Source: Clostridium sp. (GTDB taxonomy: Bacteria; Bacillota; Clostridia; Clostridiales; Clostridiaceae). From it: a stretch of DNA of 5,497 nucleotides. The notes beneath the pieces were generated by a model that saw nothing but the letters and a program-made list of their open reading frames with translations, did no database searches and had not been told where the DNA came from. Shown one piece after another: positions 1-5,470 of the stretch (its first letter is position 1; every line of letters starts with the position of its first letter). The stretch is from NCBI GenBank assembly GCA_012511315.1, contig JAAZGI010000221.1, positions 1 through 5,497 of the forward strand. The letters run 5' to 3'. A program made the translations under genes and the position numbers.

Positions 1-45
1 AGGATTTTGTTTCCAAAAAATTAGTTTAATCAATTCATTGAACAC

Positions 46-60
46 ATCCAATATTTGGAT
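46..60. repeat. Perfect 6-3-6 dyad ATCCAA-TAT-TTGGAT
   Basis: The sequence reads ATCCAA, then TAT, then TTGGAT, so the two arms are exact reverse complements. A second small dyad, TCAAT-TC-ATTGA (30-41), lies just upstream. The site is about 145 bp upstream of the predicted -35 element. It is not followed by a T-tract, so it does not look like an intrinsic terminator on the + strand. A protein-binding site is possible, but no regulator family was recognised. Confidence 0.35.
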
Positions 61-90
61 AGAAGAAAGGTTAGATTTTAAAACCTAAAT

Positions 91-152
91 ATTAAAGGTT
101 CAACTATAAAGTTTACACATTAAAGGTCACACGCCCCAGGTAGCATTAAAGG
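91..152. repeat. Three direct copies of ATTAAAGG
   Basis: ATTAAAGG occurs exactly at 91-98, 119-126 and 145-152, with start-to-start spacings of 28 and 26 bp. These are close to, but not exactly, whole multiples of the helical turn. Related AAAGGTT words occur at 66-72, 94-100 and 291-297. The cluster lies 50-115 bp upstream of the predicted -35 element, where activator sites can occur. In AT-rich noncoding DNA such octamers may also recur by chance, so a role is only an inference. Confidence 0.3.
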
Positions 153-204
153 GTTAGATTTAAACGAATCTTTGTTATTGAGTGAACGTTTTAAAAAAAT
201 GAGA

Positions 205-233
205 TTGACTCTCTAGCCTTATAGTAATATATA
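205..233 (+). promoter_or_regulatory. Predicted sigma-A-type promoter of the importer operon
   Basis: A TTGACT hexamer (205-210, five of six matches to TTGACA) is separated by exactly 17 bp from TATATA (228-233, four of six matches to TATAAT). A slightly shifted TATAGA (230-235) is an alternative -10. Transcription would start near 240, giving a leader of about 140-145 nt before the first gene. This is the best match to a housekeeping promoter seen before the operon. Confidence 0.55.
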
Positions 234-286
234 GACATGTAGCTTCATGCAGGATTTAAAAGTTGTTCTATACCTTAGGGACTGCG

Positions 287-302
287 TGCTAAAGGTTTAG
301 CA
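287..302 (+). promoter_or_regulatory. Inverted repeat in the operon leader
   Basis: The sequence TGCTAAA-GG-TTTAGCA is a perfect 7-2-7 inverted repeat. In RNA it would fold as a stem of about six pairs with a four-base loop. In DNA it could be an operator just downstream of the predicted start site, where a bound repressor could block transcription. No T-tract follows, so it is not a typical terminator or attenuator. It does not match a riboswitch class I recognise. Confidence 0.35.
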
Positions 303-375
303 GGAATGAGGAAGTAAAAAAAGAGTAGGAATGAAGGTTACAAATCCTAGCGCAATTTAAGAATAAACACTAAAC

Positions 376-380
376 GGAGG
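376..380 (+). promoter_or_regulatory. Ribosome binding site that favours the second ATG of the binding protein
   Basis: GGAGG ends at 380. Two in-frame ATG codons follow, at 383 (2-nt spacing) and 386 (5-nt spacing). The first is too close for normal initiation, so 386 is the more likely start. The difference is one methionine. Confidence 0.7.
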
Positions 381-385
381 TTATG

Positions 386-1339
386 ATGAAGAAAAGTAAA
401 ATTTATACCCTAGCATTAGTAATGATGCTCTCTATACTGGGAGCATGTACTGCACCAGGAGAAAATGGTACAAAAGCAGCTATCAATCCAGATGATCCAA
501 TCGTGATCGGATCTTTTGTAGATACGGAGGGTGGTATATTAGGGAACATGGTCCTTTTAGCACTTGAAGCGAAAGGGTACACCATGACCGACAAAGTCCA
601 ATTTGGAACTCCTGATGTTCACCGAAATGCCTTGCTTCAAGATGAGTTAGATATTGGAATAGACTATACAGGGAATGGACAATACTACTCAGAAGGTTTT
701 GAAGAAACAGTTTGGGGCGATGTGAAAGAAGGCTATAATTCAATAAAAACTTATGACGAAGAAAACAATGAATTGGTTTGGCTGGAACCTGCAAAAGCCA
801 ATAACACAGAAATGCTAGCGGTTAAAAAAGATTTTGCCGAGGCTAATAGCTTAACCAGTTTAGAAGATTTTGCAACTTATGTAAATAATGGTGGTGAAGT
901 TAAATTTATTACCAGTCAATTATTTGCAGAAAAGAATATGGGGCTCCTAGGAATGGAAGCCGGATATGGCTTTAAACTGGAACCGGATCAGTTAATCATG
1001 CTTCCCCATGGGAATACAGCTGAGACCATCAGTGCCCTAGCCAATGGAACCGATGGCGTCAATGTAGCCTTGGTCTACGGGACAGATGGTTCTCTGCCAG
1101 ATCTTGATTTAGTGGTATTAAAAGACCCGCTATCAATTCCACCTGTTTTCGAACCGTCTGTTGTGGTTAGAAAAGAAGTGCTTGATAAATATCCTGATAT
1201 TAAAGCTGTTATTGAGGACGTATTTAAAACCTTGGATCTAGAAAATCTTCAGATTATGAATAAAAAAGTTATCGTGGATGGATTATCACCCAAGGATGTT
1301 GCAAAAGAACATCTAACTGAAAAGGGGTTCTTAGACTAG
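386..1339 (+). CDS. yehZ: Betaine-type ABC importer substrate-binding lipoprotein, YehZ/OsmF-like
   Basis: This is the extracellular receptor of an osmoprotectant or betaine-class importer, 317 residues when started at 386. The N-terminus has two lysines, a hydrophobic stretch (about 6-20) and a lipobox L18-G19-A20-C21, so it should be cleaved and lipid-anchored at Cys21. The mature part reads as one OpuAC-type domain (about 39-315). Features recalled from E. coli YehZ/OsmF are present: an IGSFVDTEGG-like opening (41-50), an ELDI segment followed by YTGNG (94-98), an NNT motif (139-141), a GTDG element, and a VDGLSPKDVA-like C-terminus. Length is close to OsmF. Position 142, after NNT, is glutamate, where relatives I know carry Tyr or Trp. 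It is the first gene of a four-gene operon with both permeases and the ATPase. Family assignment is firm. The ligand is inferred: glycine betaine, choline or a related solute. E. coli YehZ is known for weak glycine betaine affinity, so another ligand is possible. Confidence 0.92.
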   Translation: MKKSKIYTLALVMMLSILGACTAPGENGTKAAINPDDPIVIGSFVDTEGGILGNMVLLALEAKGYTMTDKVQFGTPDVHRNALLQDELDIGIDYTGNGQYYSEGFEETVWGDVKEGYNSIKTYDEENNELVWLEPAKANNTEMLAVKKDFAEANSLTSLEDFATYVNNGGEVKFITSQLFAEKNMGLLGMEAGYGFKLEPDQLIMLPHGNTAETISALANGTDGVNVALVYGTDGSLPDLDLVVLKDPLSIPPVFEPSVVVRKEVLDKYPDIKAVIEDVFKTLDLENLQIMNKKVIVDGLSPKDVAKEHLTEKGFLD

Positions 1340-1362
1340 CTGATTGGAACAAAATAAAACGT

Positions 1363-1366
1363 AAGG
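1363..1366 (+). promoter_or_regulatory. Weak ribosome binding site of the long permease
   Basis: AAGG (1363-1366) lies 10 nt before ATG 1377 and 7 nt before an in-frame TTG at 1374. Aligned to the anti-Shine-Dalgarno sequence, AAGG is the 5' half of AAGGAGG, so the longer spacing to ATG 1377 is normal. ATG 1377 is preferred. The site is weaker than those of the binding protein and the lipid kinase. Confidence 0.5.
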
Positions 1367-1376
1367 TAATTATTTG

Positions 1377-2528
1377 ATGAAAAAAATACAAGATAAAACA
1401 TTGCTGCTGTTATCCTTAGTGGGAGCAGCAGCATTTTCTTTTATGAATTTACTGGAACTAAAACCAAATCGTATTTCACAGGGAGTTAAGTACTCCAGTT
1501 TTGAGTTTTTTGGCGGATTAGGAGTTGCAATCATTATTTGTTGGTTGGGTTTAATTGCCTTGGCCTTTTATGGAAAAAGACATAAAAACTTAATGGTGAT
1601 TATTGTTACAACAGGGTTACTCCTTTTATTGCTATGGATTTTACAGTTAAAAACAGGAGCTTATACAAAAGGTAATTCGTCAGCCCGGGTTAGTTTATCG
1701 GCTGGGTTTTATGTGCAAGTTTTCTCCATTTATATGTTATTTTCAAGCTATGCAAAGGGAATCAAAAGATATCAATGGATCAAATGGATTGGCTATATAA
1801 GTATAGCCGGACTTGTAACATTCTTATTAATGACCGGGGCTTTTGATGACCTGTCTTTAATAAAAGAGTACAATACCAAAAAAACTCAATTTGCTGACAA
1901 TTTAAGAATCCATGCTTTATTAACGCTAGGTTCCGTTGCTACTGGAGCTCTCATTGCTATTCCCTTAGGATTTTTAGCATATTCAAGTAAAAAGTTGGAA
2001 GATAAAATTATGATTCCACTTAGCATCATTGAGACGATACCTAGCTTGTCTCTTTTCGGTATTCTTTTAGTCCCCCTAGCAGGGCTTGGGAGGCTTCCAT
2101 TCTTTGATTCCATTGGAGTTAGTGGAATTGGTTGGGCACCTGCCTATGTTGCTCTAACCCTTTATACGCTTCTTCCCATTGGCAGAAACACCTTAACAGG
2201 ATTTTATTCGGTGGATAAGGGAGCCATTGAAGCGGCCAAAGGAATGGGCATGAGTAAGGGACAAATCGTGCAAAAAATTGAATTGCCCTTAGCATTTCCT
2301 GTTATTTTTACTGGCATTCGAATTGCCTTTATCCAAACTATTGGCGGAGCAGTCCTGGCTGGCTTAGTGGGCGGAGGGGGCCTGGGGACCTTTGTTTTCT
2401 TAGGACTAGGCGAAGCATCACCGGACTTGATTTTACTGGGGGTATTACCCATTGTATTCTTTACGGTGTTATTGGATTATCTATTAAAAGCTTTTGAAAA
2501 GACCATGAGGGGTGTTATCTATGATTAA
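1377..2528 (+). CDS. yehY: Betaine-type ABC importer permease, long YehY-like subunit
   Basis: This is an integral membrane subunit of 383 residues, close to the roughly 385 of E. coli YehY and far longer than OpuCB/OpuCD permeases. The N-terminal part (about 1-157) contains hydrophobic segments near 8-26, 44-65, 72-91, 107-125 and 135-155. The rest is a standard BPD_transp_1 permease domain beginning near 172, with an IETIPS segment (218-223). The EAA coupling loop spans about 285-304 (EAAKGMGM, ending in ELP), and it docks on the ATPase. ATG 1377 was chosen over the in-frame TTG at 1374 because of codon preference and RBS spacing. It starts 37 bp after the binding protein ends, and its last 8 bases overlap the ATPase gene. 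It most likely pairs with the short permease at 3437-4171 to form an asymmetric channel. The function of the extra N-terminal segments is not known to me. Confidence 0.9.
   Translation: MKKIQDKTLLLLSLVGAAAFSFMNLLELKPNRISQGVKYSSFEFFGGLGVAIIICWLGLIALAFYGKRHKNLMVIIVTTGLLLLLLWILQLKTGAYTKGNSSARVSLSAGFYVQVFSIYMLFSSYAKGIKRYQWIKWIGYISIAGLVTFLLMTGAFDDLSLIKEYNTKKTQFADNLRIHALLTLGSVATGALIAIPLGFLAYSSKKLEDKIMIPLSIIETIPSLSLFGILLVPLAGLGRLPFFDSIGVSGIGWAPAYVALTLYTLLPIGRNTLTGFYSVDKGAIEAAKGMGMSKGQIVQKIELPLAFPVIFTGIRIAFIQTIGGAVLAGLVGGGGLGTFVFLGLGEASPDLILLGVLPIVFFTVLLDYLLKAFEKTMRGVIYD
2507..2512 (+). promoter_or_regulatory. Ribosome binding site inside the permease gene that sets the ATPase start
   Basis: GAGGGG lies within the end of the upstream permease gene, 8 nt before ATG 2521. 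An in-frame GTG at 2512 overlaps this site and cannot use it, so 2521 is the start. The resulting 8-nt overlap with the permease suggests translational coupling. Confidence 0.7.
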
Positions 2529-3450
2529 GATTAATAATGTGACAAAAAAATATGATGATTTTACAGCCGTTAACAATCTATCCTTAACGGTTAATAAAGC
2601 TGAGTTTTTAGTCCTTTTAGGCCCCTCTGGATCTGGCAAATCGACACTGCTCCGGCTCATTAATAAAATGATTCCAAGAGATGGTGGTGAAATAGAGGTT
2701 GAGGGAGATAACATCGATGATTTAAAAGGTGAGGAACTAAGAAAAACCATTGGTTATGTGATTCAAAGCATTGGGCTGTTTCCCCATATGAATGTTAAAA
2801 AGAACATTGCTACGGTTCCTCATTTATTAAAGTGGGACAATCATCGAATCGATCAAAGAGTCGATGAAATGCTTGAATTAGTCGGCCTTGAGCCAGAAGT
2901 GTATAAGGCGAAGAAACCATCTGAATTATCCGGTGGTGAGGCGCAGCGCATCGGTGTTGCTCGAGCTATGGCTTCAGACCCAGATATTCTTTTAATGGAT
3001 GAACCCTTTGGGGCGGTGGATCCAATTAATCGCCTAAGAATTCAAAAGGAATTTCGCAAGATTCAACGAACCCTTAAAAAAACTGTAGTGTTTGTAACCC
3101 ATGACATTGATGAAGCGCTGCTTTTATCAGATCGAATCTGCGTAATGAATGAAGGCGAAATTGTTCAAGTGGATACACCGGAGCAGATCGTGTTAAACCC
3201 CGCCAATGATTTCATCAAAGATTTTTTTAAAGGTGAGGGGATTTTGACGATATTATCCAGAAAACCAGCAGTGGATTATGCTGAACCAGTTTTTATGGAG
3301 GACAGTCCCATGGATGAACAGGCCACATTACGTGAAGTGTTAACTAAGATGCTGTCTACCGGCCAAAATAGAGTTCCTCTTCCCAATGGAAGCATCTCCT
3401 GGGAAGCTCTCTTAAAGATTGCAGGACGTGATATCGATGAAAAAAAGTAA
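2521..3450 (+). CDS. yehX: Betaine-type ABC importer ATP-binding protein, YehX-like
   Basis: This cytoplasmic ATPase energises the importer, with 309 residues when started at 2521 (E. coli YehX is about 308). Motifs appear in the expected order: A-loop Tyr11, Walker A GPSGSGKST (34-42), Q-loop Gln82, signature LSGGEAQR (136-143), Walker B ILLMDEP (156-162) with catalytic Glu161, D-loop GAVD (164-167) and H-loop His194. All catalytic residues are present, so it should be active. The signature carries EAQ rather than the common QQQ. After the nucleotide-binding domain (to about 235) comes a tail of about 70 residues (240-309). Its stretch around 262-301 (DEQATLREVL, then a VPLPNG turn) resembles at most one degenerate CBS half. 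OpuCA-type ATPases normally carry two CBS motifs. The gene overlaps the upstream permease by 8 nt and the downstream permease by 14 nt. It would serve both permeases as a homodimer. The ATPase call is certain; the substrate class rests on the operon context. Confidence 0.95.
   Translation: MIKINNVTKKYDDFTAVNNLSLTVNKAEFLVLLGPSGSGKSTLLRLINKMIPRDGGEIEVEGDNIDDLKGEELRKTIGYVIQSIGLFPHMNVKKNIATVPHLLKWDNHRIDQRVDEMLELVGLEPEVYKAKKPSELSGGEAQRIGVARAMASDPDILLMDEPFGAVDPINRLRIQKEFRKIQRTLKKTVVFVTHDIDEALLLSDRICVMNEGEIVQVDTPEQIVLNPANDFIKDFFKGEGILTILSRKPAVDYAEPVFMEDSPMDEQATLREVLTKMLSTGQNRVPLPNGSISWEALLKIAGRDIDEKK
3423..3426 (+). promoter_or_regulatory. Ribosome binding site inside the ATPase gene that sets the short-permease start
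   Basis: AGGA lies 10 nt before ATG 3437 and inside the ATPase coding region. A longer reading from TTG 3419 would start upstream of this site and add six polar residues before the MKKSKK terminus. ATG 3437 is therefore preferred and gives a 14-nt overlap with the ATPase gene. Confidence 0.55.
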
Positions 3451-4171
3451 AAAAGGCTATATCGCAGTCATTATCTTAGCAATCATCCTAAGTTTCATTG
3501 TGATTAATTCCAAAGATTTTGAGTCTATTTTATATCGTTTTTTCAGTGCGAAGAGCACGGAAGGGTCTAGAACACCATTGGTGGTGTATTTTAAAGAACA
3601 CATCTGGATGGTCCTAGTTTCGAGCGCTATTGCGGTGACCCTTGGCGTTCTCCTTGGAACATTTGTAACCACTAGTTATGGCAAGGAATTCAAAGAACTT
3701 CTTCTAAAAACAGTGAATTTGGGTCAAGCTTTTCCATCGCCAGCACTATTAGCACTCACAGTACCAATCCTAGGCTATGGCATTAATGGAGCTTTAATTG
3801 CCTTAGTGGTGTATGCCCTTATGCCCATTACTTACAATGTAGTGATAGGCATTGAAGAAGTCCCTAAAGATATCATTGATGCTGCAAAAGGAATGGGCAT
3901 GACAGAGGCTGAAATTTATTTAAAGGTAAAATTACCACTAGCACTAAATGTTATTTTAGGAGGGATTCGAACAGCCCTAGTTATCAACATTAGTGCTACC
4001 ACACTGGCTGCAGCAGTTGGAGCTGGAGGCCTTGGGGTGTTAGTTGTAAACGGAGTTCGCACCTTTGATATGGTACTTATTCTAGAAGGAGCCATTCCAG
4101 TAACACTATTAGCCATCATTGTAGAGCTGCTTCTCAAGGAGCTGCAGCAACAATTAATTTGGGATGCATAA
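3437..4171 (+). CDS. yehW: Betaine-type ABC importer permease, short YehW-like subunit
   Basis: This is the second integral membrane subunit, 244 residues, almost the length of E. coli YehW (about 243). A lysine-rich cytoplasmic start (MKKSKK) precedes a first hydrophobic segment (about 8-24). Further hydrophobic segments lie near 57-79, 98-112, 116-138, 172-200 and 213-235, the pattern of a BPD_transp_1 permease. The coupling loop is at about 148-168 (DAAKGMGM, ending in KLP). It departs slightly from the other permease, whose loop begins EAA. An AFPSPALLAL stretch (98-107) corresponds to the TIPSLSLFGI stretch of the partner permease. It is the last gene of the importer operon and overlaps the ATPase gene by 14 nt, which favours coupled translation and fixed stoichiometry. 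Together with the long permease it should form the solute channel. ATG 3437 was chosen from RBS spacing. The stop codon is followed directly by the intergenic hairpin region. Confidence 0.9.
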   Translation: MKKSKKGYIAVIILAIILSFIVINSKDFESILYRFFSAKSTEGSRTPLVVYFKEHIWMVLVSSAIAVTLGVLLGTFVTTSYGKEFKELLLKTVNLGQAFPSPALLALTVPILGYGINGALIALVVYALMPITYNVVIGIEEVPKDIIDAAKGMGMTEAEIYLKVKLPLALNVILGGIRTALVINISATTLAAAVGAGGLGVLVVNGVRTFDMVLILEGAIPVTLLAIIVELLLKELQQQLIWDA

Positions 4172-4205
4172 AAAGCGCAATAAAAAGAGGAATAAAAAGT
4201 CTGAG

Positions 4206-4237
4206 CAAGTTAAATGGCTAGCCAACCGTTAAACTTG
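4206..4237 (+). terminator. Hairpin after the importer operon, possible weak terminator
   Basis: The 12-nt arms 4206-4217 and 4226-4237 pair with ten Watson-Crick pairs, one T-G wobble and one A-A mismatch, enclosing an 8-nt loop (CTAGCCAA). It begins 34 bp after the last permease stop codon, a normal place for a terminator. The bases after the stem (ATTAAAATAG) are A-rich rather than T-rich, so a classical intrinsic terminator is not supported. A factor-assisted terminator, mRNA 3'-end stabiliser or processing site are alternatives. Confidence 0.4.
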
Positions 4238-4251
4238 ATTAAAATAGCTAA

Positions 4252-4274
4252 AACTAGAATTGTGGAATTCAGTT
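4252..4274 (+). other. Second hairpin in the operon-kinase spacer
   Basis: AACT (4252-4255) and GAATT (4257-4261) pair with AATTC (4266-4270) and AGTT (4271-4274). This gives nine pairs with one bulged A (4256) and a GTGG tetraloop. It starts 14 nt after the first hairpin. No T-tract follows (AGAATAATTAAA). Its role is unknown. Confidence 0.35.
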
Positions 4275-4383
4275 AGAATAATTAAATAGGCAATCGATAA
4301 GATAAATACCTAATAAAAACAGCAAGATCAAAAAATAAACAAATAAAATGCAACTATAAAACACAAATAGTTGGAGGAAAAAC

Positions 4384-5286
4384 ATGAAAAAGTCAGCATT
4401 GGTGATTATTAATCCGACTTCAGGAAAAGAAGAAGCTCCGAATTATGAGGAGAAATTAAATGAGACTCTAACAAAAGAGTATTCTAATGTAGTCATTAAG
4501 CATACTAAGGGCGAAGGGGATGCCACTCAATTTGCTAAAGAAGCAGGTCAAGAAAAATATGACTTGGTAGTGGCATTGGGAGGAGATGGAACCGTCAATG
4601 AAACGGTGAATGGCTTAGCTGGGTTTGACCAACCACCTGTGTTGGGGATAATACCCATGGGAACAGTCAATGACTTAGCCAGATCCTTAAAAATTCCCTT
4701 GGAACCTGAAAAAGCCATTGAACTTTTAGTTAAAGGTCAGCATAAGGCAGTGGACATCGGCCAGGTGAATGGTCGTTACTTTACAAATGTTTTAGGAATT
4801 GGAAAAGCTACCAAGGCAGTTCACGATGTTGATATTAAAGAGAAATCAAAACTTGGCGCTCTAGCTTACGTTAAAGCCATTGCCAGTGAGATTCTAGAAG
4901 ATGACTTTTTCCCAATAAAAATTGACATGGATGATAAGTCTTGGGAGGGTGATGTTGCAGTGGTTTTAGTTGCTTTAATTGATTCATTAGGCGGCAACAA
5001 ATCAGTCCTCTCAGATGTAGAGAAGGGAGATGGCTATTTCCATATTTTTGCGATTAAAAGATTGAATTTCTCTAAACTAGTTAATATGGCGCCAGCCTTA
5101 CTATCTGGAGCAATCGAGAAATCGGAAAACGTAGAATATTTTAAGTCCAAAACAATTCACATGAAAGCCCTTAACAGTGTCAAACAAGAAAGTGATATTG
5201 ATGGAGAAAAGGGACCGGACTTGCCTCTTGAACTAAAGATTCTGCCAAGACGGCTAACCGTTATATGTAATGAAGAAGAGCGGTAA
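4384..5286 (+). CDS. Diacylglycerol/lipid kinase, DgkB/YegS/BmrU family
   Basis: This is a soluble, membrane-associating lipid kinase of 300 residues, the usual family length. It would phosphorylate diacylglycerol or a related lipid with ATP and so feed the phospholipid and lipoteichoic acid cycle. The N-terminal catalytic domain begins with VIINPTSGK (7-15). It carries the nucleotide-binding motif GGDGTVNE (66-73) and then PMGTVNDLAR (91-100), close to what I recall of Staphylococcus aureus DgkB. A VDIGQVNGRYFTN segment (123-135) leads into the second, beta-rich domain. Asp68, Asp216 (in GDGYF) and Glu275 (in DIDGEKGP) correspond to the key acidic residues of DgkB, so it should be active. 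The C-terminus ends with an ELKILPRRL segment typical of the family. A strong GGAGG (4373-4377) lies 6 nt before the ATG, so the start is firm. It follows the importer operon by 212 bp on the same strand. DgkB is the best guess, but family members also act on other lipids, so the substrate is not certain. Confidence 0.9.
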   Translation: MKKSALVIINPTSGKEEAPNYEEKLNETLTKEYSNVVIKHTKGEGDATQFAKEAGQEKYDLVVALGGDGTVNETVNGLAGFDQPPVLGIIPMGTVNDLARSLKIPLEPEKAIELLVKGQHKAVDIGQVNGRYFTNVLGIGKATKAVHDVDIKEKSKLGALAYVKAIASEILEDDFFPIKIDMDDKSWEGDVAVVLVALIDSLGGNKSVLSDVEKGDGYFHIFAIKRLNFSKLVNMAPALLSGAIEKSENVEYFKSKTIHMKALNSVKQESDIDGEKGPDLPLELKILPRRLTVICNEEER

Positions 5287-5380
5287 AAAAAGGTCTGTAT
5301 TATTTCATTAGGGTTTTAAAAGAAAGAAAAATAAACAAATTCAGTAGTTGATAAATTCCCACACACTACGCAGAGTGAGT

Positions 5381-5416
5381 TTGACAAAATCATGGCAAAG
5401 AACCGTATCAAGTTCT
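5381..5416 (+). promoter_or_regulatory. Possible promoter element with overlapping inverted repeat
   Basis: TTGACA (5381-5386) is a perfect -35 hexamer. The nearest -10-like word, TATCAA (5406-5411), needs a 19-bp spacer and matches only four of six bases, so the promoter is uncertain. The inverted repeat AGAAC (5399-5403) and GTTCT (5412-5416), with 8 bp between, spans the proposed -10 and could be an operator. It may serve a gene beyond the right edge. Confidence 0.25.
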
Positions 5417-5441
5417 CCCCCTTCTTAGCAGAGATAATGTC

Positions 5442-5470
5442 CTAAAAGACTTGATAAATAAGGCTTTTAG
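5442..5470. repeat. Inverted repeat CTAAAAG / CTTTTAG
   Basis: CTAAAAG (5442-5448) is the exact reverse complement of CTTTTAG (5464-5470), with 15 bp between the arms. The GC content is low and the loop long, so a stable RNA hairpin is doubtful. A protein-binding site upstream of a following gene is possible. Confidence 0.25.

Larger units (their letters stand above)
1..382. other. Noncoding upstream region of the transporter operon
   Basis: This 382-bp stretch has no convincing gene. The only frame open from the left edge (2-88, about 28 codons) has no recognisable motif. It contains a 6-3-6 dyad (46-60), three copies of ATTAAAGG (91-98, 119-126, 145-152), a weak hairpin AGATT/AATCT (156-171), a sigma-A-like promoter (205-233) and a leader of about 140 nt with a perfect inverted repeat (287-302). 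The simplest reading is the control region of the downstream operon. The 3' end of an earlier gene's untranslated region could occupy the left part. Confidence 0.6.
4172..4383. other. Intergenic spacer between importer operon and lipid kinase gene
   Basis: This 212-bp A-rich spacer holds two neighbouring imperfect hairpins (4206-4237 and 4252-4274) and then an A-rich run up to the kinase RBS. Possible -10-like words are TAGAAT (4274-4279) and TATAAA (4355-4360), but neither has a good -35 at 16-18 bp, so I do not call a promoter. Whether the kinase gene is read from its own promoter or by read-through cannot be decided here. Confidence 0.5.

Noticed and set aside
2..88. Open frame from the left edge that could be the tail of an upstream gene
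   Set aside because: It is only about 28 codons long, shows no family motif, and an open stretch of this length is easily expected by chance.
240..382. c-di-AMP (ydaO) or guanidine (ykkC) riboswitch before the transporter
   Set aside because: The conserved G-rich core sequences of these classes are not visible in the leader; only short simple stems are present.
2512..3436. Upstream alternative starts GTG 2512 for the ATPase and TTG 3419 for the short permease
   Set aside because: They overlap or precede the only plausible ribosome binding sites, whereas ATG 2521 and ATG 3437 have good spacing and give lengths matching the YehX and YehW families.
2238..3902. 16-bp direct repeat AAAGGAATGGGCATGA at 2238-2253 and 3887-3902
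   Set aside because: It encodes the conserved KGMGM part of the EAA coupling loop in both permeases, so shared ancestry and function explain it. It is not a recombination or mobile-element repeat.
403..4137. Reverse-strand open frames inside the importer genes (for example 483-794, 2204-2452, 3916-4137)
   Set aside because: They lie opposite well-supported coding genes and encode low-complexity, proline- or serine-rich peptides with no recognisable motifs. They are mirror artefacts of the real genes.
5400..5415. LexA/SOS box (GAAC...GTTC)
   Set aside because: The Gram-positive LexA site has four bases between GAAC and GTTC; here there are eight.
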